This document shows, in pieces, positions 8,815-20,757 of a DNA stretch of 64,000 nt (the first letter of the stretch is position 1; every line of letters starts with the position of its first letter). Position numbers and translations under genes: made by a program. Source of the DNA: Chondrus crispus (lineage: Eukaryota; Rhodophyta; Florideophyceae; Gigartinales; Gigartinaceae). Location of the stretch: assembly GCF_000350225.1 (NCBI RefSeq), contig NW_005179120.1:342060-406059 (forward strand). Direction: 5' to 3'. The notes under the pieces are model-generated. The model searched no databases and had not been told where the DNA came from. It saw only the letters and a program-made list of their open reading frames with translations.

Positions 8815-11182
8815 ATGTTTAGGTTCGTCAATTGCGACGACCGATGTCGACAAGTGCACCAGGGGGACGCTGGTTTCGGGGGGAGCAGAGCTGGATCGGC
8901 GAGGGTGTCGAGGATTTTGCCAGGGCCTCGCACCCGAAGCCAAGCCCAAACAGCTACGGATTCCGAAGTACAAGAACCCCCGACGGGAATTGAAGTCGAC
9001 AAGGACAACCTGGGAATCCGGTTCGAGAAAATGAGCAGCGAAATTCGCCAAGAAACGAAGAAAGTTCTTGAAGTAGAACTAGCCCTCATACAGAAGCAAC
9101 TGGAGTTGGAAACATCCGAGTTCCACACCGCGTTGGAAGAGCTCACGGCTCGCGTGGATCTCGTCGAGAAGGAACAGAGTGCCGGGATCAAAGGTATCGA
9201 ACCGGAGGTCCTCGCTTCATTGAAACTTTCGGTCAAGGACTCAAGGCGCGACGAGAATCAAGCTTTGGAGCCCTTAGGCAAATTTAAACTCAGCATCGAT
9301 GATAGGTTCGACCGCGCCGCGCAACGTCTCAAGGATGTTGAGCAGGGCACCGGTCGAGAGTCGCAGGAACCGGACCAAGAGCTGCTCGCTACGGGCCGAG
9401 AAGGCGACCGTCGATCGAAGAAGGAGAAGGCTGCTGTACAGCGGGGTTCCAAGTCGAAGACTTCGAAGAAGAATCGGCGACGCAGGAGCAAGAGTCACTG
9501 TAGTGACGAGCCGGAGGACCGAGACTCAATGTCAGAGTCAAAAGGTCTTTCCGAAGATGGTGACGACGGTTCGTCGAACCATGCCGGCGATTCCGAACAT
9601 CGTTCAGAGGAAGGAAACGGAATTTCGCAGGGCAAGAAAACTACCTCCAGACGCGGCGGGATAACTTCGTCCGCCTCGCCGAGAGACAAGAACGCTGAGC
9701 CAGAGGACGTCGCTACGCGACGCGGGCCGTGTTGGGAGGAGTTGGAGGAGCTGAACCCGACCAACTACCTCTTCAAGAAGTTGTTATCGTACCGGACGTA
9801 CCGTCTGAGAAACCCGCAGACATATTTGTCGAGTTCTCGGCCGACCGCCGTGCGGAAAATTAGGAGAGACATACCACCGAAGGTGAAGCGGGACAATACG
9901 TTTTCAGGAGAGGACGCAGTCCTTGTGTTGGATTTTTTGGCTAAGTTGGTCCAGGAATTTGATACACAGGAAATGAATGAGGGACAGGCCATCCGCTTGT
10001 TATCTGAATTTCTTAGCGGTATCGCCCTCAGACAGTATACTTCTGTGTCACAGACGGCCGGGTCCCATCACGGGAAAATATCCGTCTGGCCAGAGGCCGT
10101 ACAGTGGCTGTTAAGGAGTTTCGCCACCGATGAGGCGATCCGCCAAGCCGTGCTCGCATTGCGAGAAGTCCAGCAACGGCCGTCTGAAGACGAGATGGAA
10201 TTTGACATCCGCTTAACAGCCTGTTAAGCGGATGTCAAATTCCATTCCCACATCGATTGCTCGCGTCTGAGACGCGAGCAACCGATGTGGGAATGTCTAT
10301 TCCATGGCAGAGCAGATGACTATGTTCATCGAGGGGATTGATTCGAGCGTCAAGCACATGGTGTCCCAGTACCGCCAAGATAATCGGGACGTTTCATTTT
10401 TACGGTTAGTCAATTATGCGAAGGCGCATGGCTCGGCTAGCCGCGCCCTGAGAAGGAAGACCAAGAGGGTCACCATGCAGGCGCCGGCGACGCTGAGGAA
10501 GGGGAGCAGGCAGAAGCCCCCGCATCCCGCTCGAAAAATATGCGGCGCTTCCCACCTGGCCGAGTCAATTTCTGGGTCTGAAGAATTGAGATGTCCTAAT
10601 CAAGGTGAAGATGGTTACGGAGGTGCGTTTATCGCCGAGGGCGATTTTATTAGTACGTCGGAAGGGAATGGATATGGAGAAGAAGACCCGAGCGGCGCGT
10701 CTACAGTACTGACGCGCGCGCATACGGAAAGCACGTATACGGATGCCACGGACCCCGTGTTAGCGTTCCGAGGCAGTAGTCACACGCCTGCGCCAAGAAT
10801 TCCGGTGGAAGACAGGGGTACGACGTTCCGGAGACGGAGCTGGTCGGGAAGGCCGCCGGCCCGTGGACCGCCGAGGTCGCCGTACCCTCAGAAGATGCAC
10901 GGCCTCATATGCTATCATTGCTATGAGAAGGGGCATGGGGCGCCCACGTGCCTGCTCTCGTTCCGAGAGATGTACCGAGTTCTAGGGAACTACGACGCGC
11001 TGTCCCCGATGGAGAGGCTAGGAATTCCGTCGACGAGCTACCTGAAGGTCAAGAAGTGGTTCGAATCGCAGACTGCGAGCACGCCAAGTGCCTCTGCAAA
11101 AGATTCGAACAAACCTTCAGGAAGGCCGGCCGCGGGGCCATCGTCAGACGTTAGGCGGAACCCGCAGCGACAGGGAAACTGA
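8815..11182 (+). pseudogene. gag polyprotein, broken by an inverted insertion
   Basis: Structural protein that would form the virus-like particle and bind element RNA. The first frame (first ATG at 8815, stop at 10,227) has an N-terminal heptad-rich segment (ALIQKQLELETSEFHTALEE), a long charged low-complexity region, and a gag-like core (EDAVLVLDFLAKLVQEF). At 10,195-10,294 two tandem palindromes shift the frame. The second frame (10,304-11,182) carries the rest of the core (AEQMTMFIEGIDSSVKHMV) and one CCHC zinc knuckle, CYHCYEKGHGAPTC (CX2CX4HX4C), near 10,911. Removing a 46-nt insertion would reconnect the frames. Protease follows about 50 nt downstream in another frame. Confidence 0.85.
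10195..10294. repeat. Back-to-back perfect palindromes inside gag
   Basis: 10,195-10,245 is a perfect inverted repeat (25-nt arms, 1-nt centre). 10,244-10,294 is a second one (25-nt arms, 1-nt centre, one mismatch). Together they read left flank, its reverse complement, reverse complement of the right flank, right flank. The extra copy is 46 nt, not a multiple of three, and it breaks gag. Confidence 0.9.
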
Positions 11183-11232
11183 AAGGGGGAATCTCAAATA
11201 AATTTGAAGGAGAGACATGTGGCGAGCGAACC

Positions 11233-12216
11233 ATGTCCGGGACTTCGTCGCGTTCCCCAAGTCGGGAAAAGAAGGTAGTACTCGGTGAGGAGGTAATTGG
11301 AGTTGTCGACAAGCCGAAGGAACCCGTACGGGTTAAAAATATTTTGCGCCGAGGCAAGGACGACTCGCTGGAACAAGTCCGACGCCCCTGGTACAGGGTC
11401 AACCGAAGGGAGTGTCCCGAGAAAATTTTAGTCCTTGCGAGGAAGAATTATAAGGTCTTCGCGGACATTGGGCCGACGGTCGGGCTGATGAGCCGTGTAC
11501 TGTCCGTGTTGGACACCGGCGCCGGCCCGAACCTGATTCGGAAATCCGAGCTTCCCGCAGGATTGGAACCCCTTGTATCCTTTGGACCTACGCAAGACAT
11601 CGGCGATGCAAATAACAGGCTGCTTCGCACAGTTGGCACGGTCAAGATGCCTGTGAGGCTGGGACGATTTGTGGCTATAGCCGAATTTATAGTATGCGAG
11701 AAACTCGCCGTGCCGCTAACTCTAGGCGCGGACTATTGTGATCGGTTCGTAGAAGCTATTTACCCCCAGAAGAAAAAGGTGGAGTTGGTGGATTTTTCGG
11801 AGGTTTCGATTGTGCGAAAATTCTCGCCGAGAAAAGGGAAACGGACTCTCGTTCAGGGAGGGGACGAGGAAGATGAAAAAGGGGAAAGAATATCCCCGAA
11901 GGTGAAAGTGGCTAAGGCGACGACGATTAAACCAGGGACGCAACAAGTAGTCCAATGTGTTTCAAAAAGAAACGGTCTCGTCATGGTCCAGCCCTACTTG
12001 CCTCTGTACGACAAGCATGGGTTGGTGAGTTCAAACGGGGTGGCTCAAGTGGAGCCTGACAGACCATTTCGCCTATTAGTGGCGAACTTTAGACCGTATC
12101 CTGTCAGGGTTCAGAAGGGTCAAGTGGTAGCAGAGCTTCTATCCCGTGTTAGAAAGCAAGAATACAATCGGAGAAGTGCTTGGAGTTCAAGAGAGGACAA
12201 GAGAAAATTTTATTAA
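11233..12216 (+). CDS. Retropepsin-like aspartic protease region of pol
   Basis: It processes the gag-pol polyprotein. The active-site motif VLDTGAGPNLIRKSEL (Asp near residue 94) is followed by the expected beta-strand pattern (LRTVGTVKMPVRLGRFVAI) and LGADYCDRF, corresponding to the retropepsin ILG motif. The ORF begins at an ATG 50 nt after the gag stop and overlaps the RT frame by about 70 nt (12,146-12,216), one frame away. A frameshift would therefore be needed to make a protease-RT fusion, or this overlap is itself a decay mutation. The domain looks intact. Confidence 0.85.
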   Translation: MSGTSSRSPSREKKVVLGEEVIGVVDKPKEPVRVKNILRRGKDDSLEQVRRPWYRVNRRECPEKILVLARKNYKVFADIGPTVGLMSRVLSVLDTGAGPNLIRKSELPAGLEPLVSFGPTQDIGDANNRLLRTVGTVKMPVRLGRFVAIAEFIVCEKLAVPLTLGADYCDRFVEAIYPQKKKVELVDFSEVSIVRKFSPRKGKRTLVQGGDEEDEKGERISPKVKVAKATTIKPGTQQVVQCVSKRNGLVMVQPYLPLYDKHGLVSSNGVAQVEPDRPFRLLVANFRPYPVRVQKGQVVAELLSRVRKQEYNRRSAWSSREDKRKFY

Positions 12217-15200
12217 TTCTACCAAGTCGCCTAAGGACGACAGAAGATATACATCGTCGGAAAAAGGCCGCGAGGACCAGCTGGAGGAACGGTCGGGCGA
12301 GCTCTCCGCAACTGTATCTACGAATCCGGAAGGACGGATCGAGCCCCCACCGCCGGACGTGGAGGAACGCGACCTGAGCCACGTGCCGGACCGGCTGCGC
12401 GAAAGATTCCGTCAGATGTTGAAGAAGTACTCACGCATGTGGAACGGGACTCTCGGAGAGATCAACACCACGGTCCATCGGATTGAGTTGGCCCCGGAGA
12501 CCAGGCCCATCGCACAAGCCCCGAATCGAGCGGGACCGCAAGCTCGAGAAGTAGAAGATGCAAAAGTGCAGAAGATGTTAGAAGCAGGAGTGATCGAACC
12601 GGCGCAGTCAGAATGGGCGTCGCCCGTTTTGTTGGTGCCCAAGCCGGACGGATCGATTCGCTTTTGCGCTGATTACCGCCGGTTAAACGCGGTTACCATA
12701 AAGGACACGTACCCTTTACCGCGCATGGATGAGTGTCTGGACTCGCTTGGAGACACCAAGGTCTTTTCCGCGTTGGACGCTATCTCCGGATATTGGCAGA
12801 TGCCTATTCCCGAGTGCGACCGCGACAAGACAGCTTTTTCATGTCACTCGGTTCTCTACAGGTTCTCAAGAATGCCCTTCGTGCTTACCAATGCGCCGGC
12901 GATGTTTCAGAGAGCCATGGATATCCTGCTCTCTCCGTTCCGATGGAAGTCATGCTTGCTGTATCTTGATGATATCATCATATTTAGCAAGTCTTGGGAA
13001 GAACACATTGTTCATGTTGATGAAATACTGTCTGTATGGGAGAAGGCAGGCGTGAAGCTCAAGCTTCGCAAGTGCAAAATTTTCGTCGAAAAGATCAAGT
13101 ACCTAGCCCACATCGTTCGGTCAGGTACGCTAGGAGTCGATGCTGCGCGGACCGCCGCTTTGGAACAAGTGAGGTACCCTCAAACGCAGACACAGCTCAG
13201 AAGCTTCCTGGGACTTTGTAATGTATACCGCAGGTTCGTCCGACATTATGCGAAAATCGCACATCCGCTCAATCAATTGTTGAAGAAGGGACAACCGGTC
13301 CGGCTGGAAGGATTCGGCGAACCGTGCGAAAGAGCTTTTCACAAGCTCAAGCTCAAGGAGGCCATCTTAGCACCACCGGTGCTAGCGTTACGAAAGAAGG
13401 ACCTTCCGTACTCGGTAGATACCGACGCAAGTGATTACCACATTGGCGCTGCGTTATTTCAAACGCACCCGGATGCACAACGAAAACCCATCGGGTTCTT
13501 TTCTAGAACGTTGGCGGCAGCCGAGAAGAATTATTCTGTATCAGAAAAGGAATGTTTGGCGGTGATTAGGGCCGTCCAAACCCTGAGACCATATTTATAT
13601 GGAGAGAACTTCATAGTGCATACCGACCATGCCTCGTTAAGGTGGTTGATGAATGTAACGGACCCAAGTGGACGTTTATTCCCATGGAGACTACGCCTCT
13701 CGGAATTCGATTTTGAAATCAAGTACAGAAAGGGGAAGTCTAACAGCCAGGCGGACGCTCTGTAGAGGTTGCTAACGGTAGGAGAAACAGTAGATGAAAT
13801 CGACGACGAAATCCCGTGCTTCATGGCCGGACAGGCCGATACTGTAGAATCCGAAGACGACGATTTCGACAAGTTGGACGACCTCCTCGCTCTTGAGAGG
13901 GGGGCCGTCTCGGACCGGCTCGATCAATTTCAAGCCGTCACTCCGGAGGAGCTTTTTCGCGAGCAAGCTGTGGACTCTCTCTGCAACAAAATCAAGGAAG
14001 AAATGGAAGAAGGAAGAACGAAGTCGTTCACAACGGAGGCCGAGGAATTTGAAGGAACGTGATGTCGAATCTCTGCAGAGATCGTACAAGTGGTAATACC
14101 ACAATCGCTGAAGGACCGGGTCCTAGGGTTGAGCCATTATGCTAAATCAGCAGGGCACCCAGGAGGCAGGAAACTGTATAAGACCTTGAGAGGATCGTTT
14201 TATTGGCCCACAATGGTGCTGGATTGCTGCGCGGTAGCCAGGAACTGCGCGGATTGCGCGCGAGAAAGGGTGAAGCTCAGGAAGAACGCGAAGGAGATGA
14301 AGCTGTTTACGCCAAACGCTCCTCTGGAATTTGTCGCGATTGATATCCTCGGGGAGCTTATCACCACAAGTCGAGGTAACCGGTACATTTTAGTAATCAG
14401 CGACCGCTATTCGAAGCTGGTACGGACCGTACCGTTGAAGAAAATTTCCGCTGCGCACATCGCGCAAGCCTTCGTACACAACTAGGTTTTCATTCATGGA
14501 CCCCCGGTGAAGCTGCTGTCCGACAACGGGACGCAGTTCACCGTCAAGTACTTCCAGAATATTTGTCGAATTCTGGGCAATCGGAACGTCTTCACGACTA
14601 CGTATCACCAGCAAGCCAACGGCCAAGTGAAAAGATTTAACCGAACTATACTTTCCGCGCTACGGAAGTATATTGCAGATCATCCGAAGGATTGGGATTT
14701 ATTTAGCGACGCTGTGACGTTCGCCTACAACACAAAAGTTCATCGAACTACGAACATTGCCCCCTTTGAGCTGGTATTAGCTCGGGCACCGAGAAGTCTT
14801 GCGCTGCAAGCGCAGCCGCATTTGGAACGATTTAGTTCCCCGCGAGCCTATTACCTCAAGTGGCAATCATGGTTGGGAAGTCTGATGAGGACCGCAAATA
14901 AGAGCTTACGCAAGGAACAGGCCAGATACAAGCGAAACTTTGATGCGAGGCTTCGCCAGCCAAAGTACGACATACCTGTAGGGTTCTATGTGTTCCTTCG
15001 GAAGGAACAAGGCACCGCTACAGAACCTAAACACAAGCCTGCACAAGTGGCCACTGGCCCGTACGCCGTCAAACAATCAGATAGCAACACGGTGGTCATC
15101 GCCATTGGCGATCAAGAGGAACGCGTTTCGCGAGATCGAGTAGAATTGGCGCCAAATCCGACGGAACAGGTGCCCATATCAGGCCTACGACAGGCTCTGC

Positions 15201-15634
15201 AGTTCCTCAGCGGACGCGAGGGAAATCAAGAACGCGACGCGATGGAGAGTGAGAATGGTCCTCCCACGCGAGCGCAGATGTTAGAGGACGAGGAAGATGT
15301 TGTCAGTCAAAACCCGTCAGCGGAGATACCGCAAGACCTACAGAGGACAAGTAATTCAAAAGAGTTGGAGGAGTCGGAGAATCTTCAGGAGGGGGAAGAA
15401 ATTAACCCCAGATGCGAGGAAGAAAATGAGAACGCCGAGTACGTGATAGAAAAGATCATCGATCACGGGTATCGAGATGAGGAATTAATCCTCAAGGTGA
15501 AATGGTATGGATATGGCACGAAGAACGCGACGTGGGAACCAGTCGCATCATTGCCGTGCAGCGCAGTTGTAAGATATTTCCGAAGAAAAAAGTTACCCTT
15601 GCCGCCGCAAGTCGCGCGAGCACAAGCGGGGTAG
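12146..15634 (+). pseudogene. pol: reverse transcriptase, RNase H, integrase, chromodomain (three in-frame stops)
   Basis: One reading frame runs from 12,146 to 15,634 but is cut by TAG at 13,763, TGA at 14,060 and TAG at 14,483. The RT is well preserved: SEWASPVLLVPKPDGSIRFC, then SALDAISGYWQM, then the catalytic LYLDDIIIFS. RNase H follows (YSVDTDASDYHIGAAL). The first stop falls just where the usual ADALSR motif ends RNase H. Integrase has the HHCC zinc site (HYAKSAGH...CADC), D in FVAIDILGEL and D in LLSDNGTQF. The third acidic residue is replaced by Lys (QQANGQVKRFN), which should abolish catalysis. A C-terminal chromodomain (YVIEKIIDHGYRDEELILKV, then WYGYGTKNATWEP) would target histone marks. 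Confidence 0.93.
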
Positions 15635-18600
15635 CCTCTGTCAGAGGGTTGTCAAGTCGGAATAGGTACTGTGAGACGCAGCGCGAAGTTAGAAAACAAG
15701 GGTAGTCGTAGGAGTAGGGATCATAGGGGATGACGAGAAGGAGAGAGTGAGATAGGCAAGTCTGCGTCGCCCCCCCGCACATGGACAGAGCGGCGAGTGT
15801 CGCCCTGTCAAGAAATGAGGAAGTTATTGTAGTCTCAGGTGGAGACAATGCGCAAATTACATATGATCACCCGTCGCAGTGGTGCGCACGTGAAGTGACA
15901 TTTGGATCAGGGATCCGCATCCGTCCGTAGGAACTTGAGAGGAAAATTTTATAAGGTTTTTTGCGTCTGTATACACTTGTGTATGCGGGTGAAGCTGTCC
16001 GGGGAGTAGCGAGTGACATGCCGACACCTGGCATTCGACCGAGCGTGCACTGTCCTACATATCACCGACGGCCGGGTGAGAGTCTCGTGACTTCTCGGCT
16101 ATGTCTATTTCTCTTTTGCCCACCCATCCCCGTCAGATCGCCCTTCCCTGGGCTTCCCTCACATGTCTATTCTCTGATATTGTTCTTTCTTTGTTTACTT
16201 TTCGATAGATAGTCAAGAGTACTCTCGCTACCGCTGATATCTCGGGTGCGCGGGAGCTTCAACCGTAAAGGACCATCTATCTTCACGAGGGGACACAAGG
16301 CAATGGTCGACGAGCAGATGTTGGACACAGGAGATGACGCCAAATTTTAATCCAAATCAAGAAAGAGATGGAGTTGCTGCAAATTTGTTTTTGCCGGCCA
16401 CAGCCGACGATTCCCACCACGAAGTCGATCTGCGACCAAGTCCAGACAAACGGACCTGACGCTGACTAAGCTTAACAGATCAACGGACTAATGCTCGTCA
16501 AGCAGGGAAAAATTACTGTCTGCGACAGGCCCGTAGTTACGAGGATGGACGCTCAAGGAGGTCGTAGCTGTGGCTCCGTCATCGCCGATCGACCTCGTTC
16601 CCCAAATCCCCTCCATGTCTCCTGCGCGCGGGCGACTCACACACACCCTGATTCATAATGAACCGTCACTTATTTTCTAGAGTGTTTTGCTCCTTTTTGT
16701 TTCTATTTTGGGTTCTGTCCCGTTTACTTTTTTTATGTGGAAACAAGAACACGATCTCACATGGTGGACGCCGACGAGCAAGTCGATCGTCGAGAAGTGG
16801 AATCTCATTGCACAAGCGAGGGCGGTGATCGTCGGTCGGTTTAGCACCATGAACCGCTTGGGTTAACGTGCGGACATATACTGAAAGAGGTGGGGGAATG
16901 GTTTTGTCAGTTTTTTTGTTGTCTATGATGATGACGAAAATCCGCGCGACGTCGTCACCAAGAGGATCAACCGCTTGCTTTTCAGTTGTTTGGTCTTTTT
17001 CCATTTCTATCTCTGTTTTGTTTTTGTTTTTATTTCCTTGGTTTGAGACGTCGACGACACAACCCGGCACAGCCTACACCTATCAGCAAGCCTACAAGGG
17101 CTAGGGAAGAACGAAGAAGAGGTTACTCGAAAATGGGGAAGAAATGGGTCGACGACGTAAGACACGTTAACACGACCCGTGAACACTTTAACCGCGTGAC
17201 AGACTGAAGAGGGACTTTCTCCCGTCAGACGAATGAACTTTCAAAGCACCAGCCCCACCTCGGAAACCGGATCGACATTTTCGAGGTCCACTCTAGAAGA
17301 GGAGACTCCTACTGATCACCTTTCGTCACTCTCTTGACGCTACTATTTTCTATATACCATGAGGGACGAGCCAGGAGGATGCACGTGCGCCTAAGCCCGG
17401 GACGCGACGCGCACGAGCGATAGGTGGCTCTAGAAGTAGGGAGCGTCCGAAAGGATCGGTCTCCGACAACGGGATTGTATCCCAAAAGAAAGCCCGATCT
17501 CGACGGAATCAAAAGAAAAATGAGTGACCCTCGTCAAGGGGATCGAAGACATCGATACGGAATGATGTGGAAGGGGAGGATTTGTGCGATCTAGAAGAAG
17601 GTCACCGCGGATGTTCTCGTCAAGGCAGTAGCCCCCGAAAGGCAAACGCACTCACGGGAACCCACAGTGGCCATGGACGAACCGTGTCACTAGGACACCA
17701 TAGCGAGAAGGACCTTGTTACAACTTACTATGATCCCCCTCTTCCTCCACCCGACCTCCGTAACAAGAACGGAAAGAAATATTATATATATCTCTATATA
17801 TACTGCGACGATTGGTACTCGTGAGACCTGCTGCCAACTGTTCCTCGGATCTAACAAGCAAGGGAGCTGGCACAAGATAGGACGATGGTTCGCGGAACCG
17901 ACGAATGGGACAACTACGGCGAAGCCAGAACGCGAGTACTTCGTACAATACTATGTAGCGTGTGGATGATTCCCTGAACAACGCGACAAAAGGGTCGCCG
18001 GACTGTCGTCAAAAGCACGATCAGCTGTGATGAACAGAACGAATTGAGACCGCAAACACCCGAAGAACTCGGTGACACGCCCACGGCGTTTTCGATACGC
18101 TGTATCAACACAGAACGTGGAAAAGGAAGCTCAAGAAAAATTCCACGAGGTCTGTGTGCTATTCCAGGAAGAGGTCGAAGTGAGGCCGTCGGCCTATATC
18201 GTAGAGACTCTACAGTAGGGCTCAAGCGTGTTGACAGTTCGGATGAATTTGCTCGACCAGAGGGGCCGAGTACGTCGAAGGCGATGACCCGCAGTTAATT
18301 TTTGGCATCACTTGTTCACTGCAAAGGAGAGGTTACGGGGAGCAACGACACCGAGCCACGATCTCGGACGACCAAACTGCGCTAGAACGACGCACCCGGT
18401 AGTCGCGTCCCTCATTTATGGACGTCTACCACGGGACAGTACTGTACCGTGTTGAAAGAAAAAAAATTTCAACCGCAATGCGAGGGACCTCACACACCCA
18501 CCTCAGGCCATTGAAGCACATTTCGAGCTGGTCGTCGCTCTGAAAAGAGAATCTGTAGGGGACGTCGCTTTTTAATATTATACGGGAACGCGAACCCGAC

Positions 18601-20018
18601 ACGGGCGACTAAGGCGTCTCGTGACGCTCGACGGGAACGTCACTTTTTGGAGGATGTAAGTGGAGTTATGGATGAAGTCAAACACCAGGCTTACCTCCCC
18701 GTCCTCGGAGAAACGGCCCCGCCCCTCGAAGGGGGTCAAGCGTAACTACCAAAGAGGTTTCCCTTCTATGACGCTTCCGCCAGGAGAGACGCCGCGAGAT
18801 TCGCCAAGTTACGAGTCAACCATTGTTTTTTCCGTCGACCACGTGTAGAGCTCCGTTTTTACGGCTGTGACAAACCGCGGATTTTCCACTTCTAATTTAC
18901 AAGTGATGGAGGCAGACCCGAAGTCATCTTGGCAAGACCAAGGACACCTTACGACCGGTATCGGGAAACCGATCGTGGACATCGTCAAGACCGCACATCC
19001 CCCGTCCTAAAAGACAAGTACTCACACTGGCAGGATCATGCGCTTCTTGGTACAAAAGCACACGTGCGAAACAATGGAATTGCCTCACTTTGTAGGGACT
19101 CTACGTGTTCGGGGAACGTGCGAAGGGGACCAGCACCAAGTGTTCCTGGTGACGCGAGGGAACTGTAACCAAACCTAAAAGGAGGCTGATTTGGCAGTTT
19201 GGGAGGTGACAGCGCAACGAATGTTGCAGGGGCCGCATCGGGGGTTCGACGCAGATCGAAGACGGCGATTAGTTCTTGCACCTACCATCCACAAGGAGAA
19301 AGAAAAATGACACGGGAAGCTGACGCAAGGAAATGCACAACGTCACCAGCAAACAAAAAGTGGGCTTTCCGAAGGAAGAGGAGGTTCATATGGGGTAAAA
19401 AAATGATGAACTTTTTAGCCCAGCACGCGACGAAGGGTAGGGTGATTATCGAGGAACTGTACAAGGTTGCGAAGGTCACAGTGGCGAAAATCTTTCATGA
19501 TTTTTTAGGGACGTCAATGTTGGATACAGTAATGTGCCACGCACGAGCAAGGGAACAAGCTATTTTTTGGCTTTATCCATGACGGATCCGCTTTGTGAAA
19601 GCAGGTCAAGGGAGGGAGTTTCGAGGAAAAAGCTCCAAGGAAAAGACCACTGGCTTCATGACTCAAACGCATGCGGACAGACCACGTGAGGCGAAATTAT
19701 CCGAAAAAGTGGATCGCTTCCGAGACTCAAGAAGAGCCAGTAGTTCTGCAATGAGGGATCCAAACGGACCAAGGAGCAACTGAGGTTGCGAACATTGGTG
19801 TTGTACTGGGGACGACTAAGGCAAAAGGGGAGAAAACGACTAGAAAAAAATTGTCTGGGACTGCCACGCCCCGGCCGAATGCAAGAGGAGGTCAAAAAAG
19901 AGGAGGTAATCTGAGACCAAAGGCGGGTACGCAGGTGATTCATTTTATTGGCTAAAGGCTACCGGATGACGTCGATAACCGGACGTCACCCCCAAAGGGG
20001 AAATAATCCGAGAACGGA
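15635..20018. other. Long 3' internal region of the retrotransposon without a recognisable gene
   Basis: More than 4 kb lies between the chromodomain and the antisense ORF. All six frames are closed at short intervals; the longest frames (for example 16,666-17,070, minus strand) are low-complexity. I see no envelope-like transmembrane ORF, tRNA or tandem repeat. Base composition is G/C- and purine-rich and resembles an old, heavily mutated coding region or structural leader. It may be captured or rearranged DNA. Confidence 0.5.
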
Positions 20019-20675
20019 TTATGGGGGAAGTCGCTCTAAGCGGCAGTCGGACGGCTCACCCAAGAATTTTTCCTTCGGGAGTGAGGTAACGAGTCGAGCA
20101 AGGACTCGGAAATCATCAAGGGAAGCCCCTTGGAGAGCTTCACCTTTGATGCCATGAGCGCGGAGCAATGTGCAGTGGATGCCAATGGCGCCGTCGCTCT
20201 TTTTGGGAATTGATGGGGACGGTGGGGAAGACAACACTTCCCTAACCAACAGAGTTTCGGTATGCCCTGCCGAGGGGATATCGGCAGCAGGAGGAAGAGC
20301 AGCAGGGGCTGCGAGGAGAGGGGAACCTGGCAGCATCCCCGCACCGTCGGCAAAGTCGCGCTCGATGCTAGCGACGTCGCGCACGTTGATGGCGGAAAAC
20401 CAAGGAGCGGCCGCGTACAGTAAGGGATAGTCGCGCATGGATTTACCTTGTAGTTCGGCTAGTGAGGGGTATCGACGAGGGGTCGGTGAAGGATGGAGAC
20501 CGGGATGGAAGGCCGGTTCAGGAATGTTGGTGTCCGGGGGAAGTCGGGGTACGGAAGGAAGGTCGCTAGGAATGGAAGGCGTGTATGAGAAGCACACACC
20601 GCGGCGACCGCGGGCGGTATGTCCGGCAGTAGGATCCGATGAAGGAAACATGGGGATCGTCTTACTCTCACGCAT
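20019..20675 (-). CDS. Antisense ORF next to the 3' LTR, unknown product
   Basis: A 218-codon ORF with an ATG at 20,675 reads away from the 3' LTR on the strand opposite to gag-pol. The product is rich in proline, serine and alanine in its first third, then has a less biased part (GKSMRDYPLLYAAAPWFSAI; KEKFLGEPSDCRLE). I recognise no domain. It is the only long frame in the 5-kb 3' region, and antisense ORFs at this position are known from some plant chromovirus and Tat lineages. It could be a genuine accessory gene read from an antisense LTR promoter or a chance frame in GC-rich DNA. Confidence 0.35.
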   Translation of the reverse strand: MRESKTIPMFPSSDPTAGHTARGRRGVCFSYTPSIPSDLPSVPRLPPDTNIPEPAFHPGLHPSPTPRRYPSLAELQGKSMRDYPLLYAAAPWFSAINVRDVASIERDFADGAGMLPGSPLLAAPAALPPAADIPSAGHTETLLVREVLSSPPSPSIPKKSDGAIGIHCTLLRAHGIKGEALQGASLDDFRVLARLVTSLPKEKFLGEPSDCRLERLPP

Positions 20676-20745
20676 GCGGCGATCGACGGTCGGAAGGAAA
20701 AAAAAGAATTTGGGAAGGGAGTGAAGCCGCTGCGCAAGAGCGCTC

Positions 20746-20757
20746 AGAAGGGGGATA
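20746..20757 (+). promoter_or_regulatory. Polypurine tract
   Basis: The purine run AGAAGGGGGA ends 2 nt before the 3' LTR, the normal place and composition for the plus-strand DNA primer. Confidence 0.75.

Noticed and set aside
8815..15634. Reading pol stops as programmed readthrough
   Set aside because: Three different stops, one at a position normally Trp, together with a lost catalytic Glu and broken gag, point to decay.
16666..17104. Possible gene in the retrotransposon 3' region
   Set aside because: Both strands give low-complexity frames (K/N-rich or F/L-rich) over T-rich DNA with no domain.
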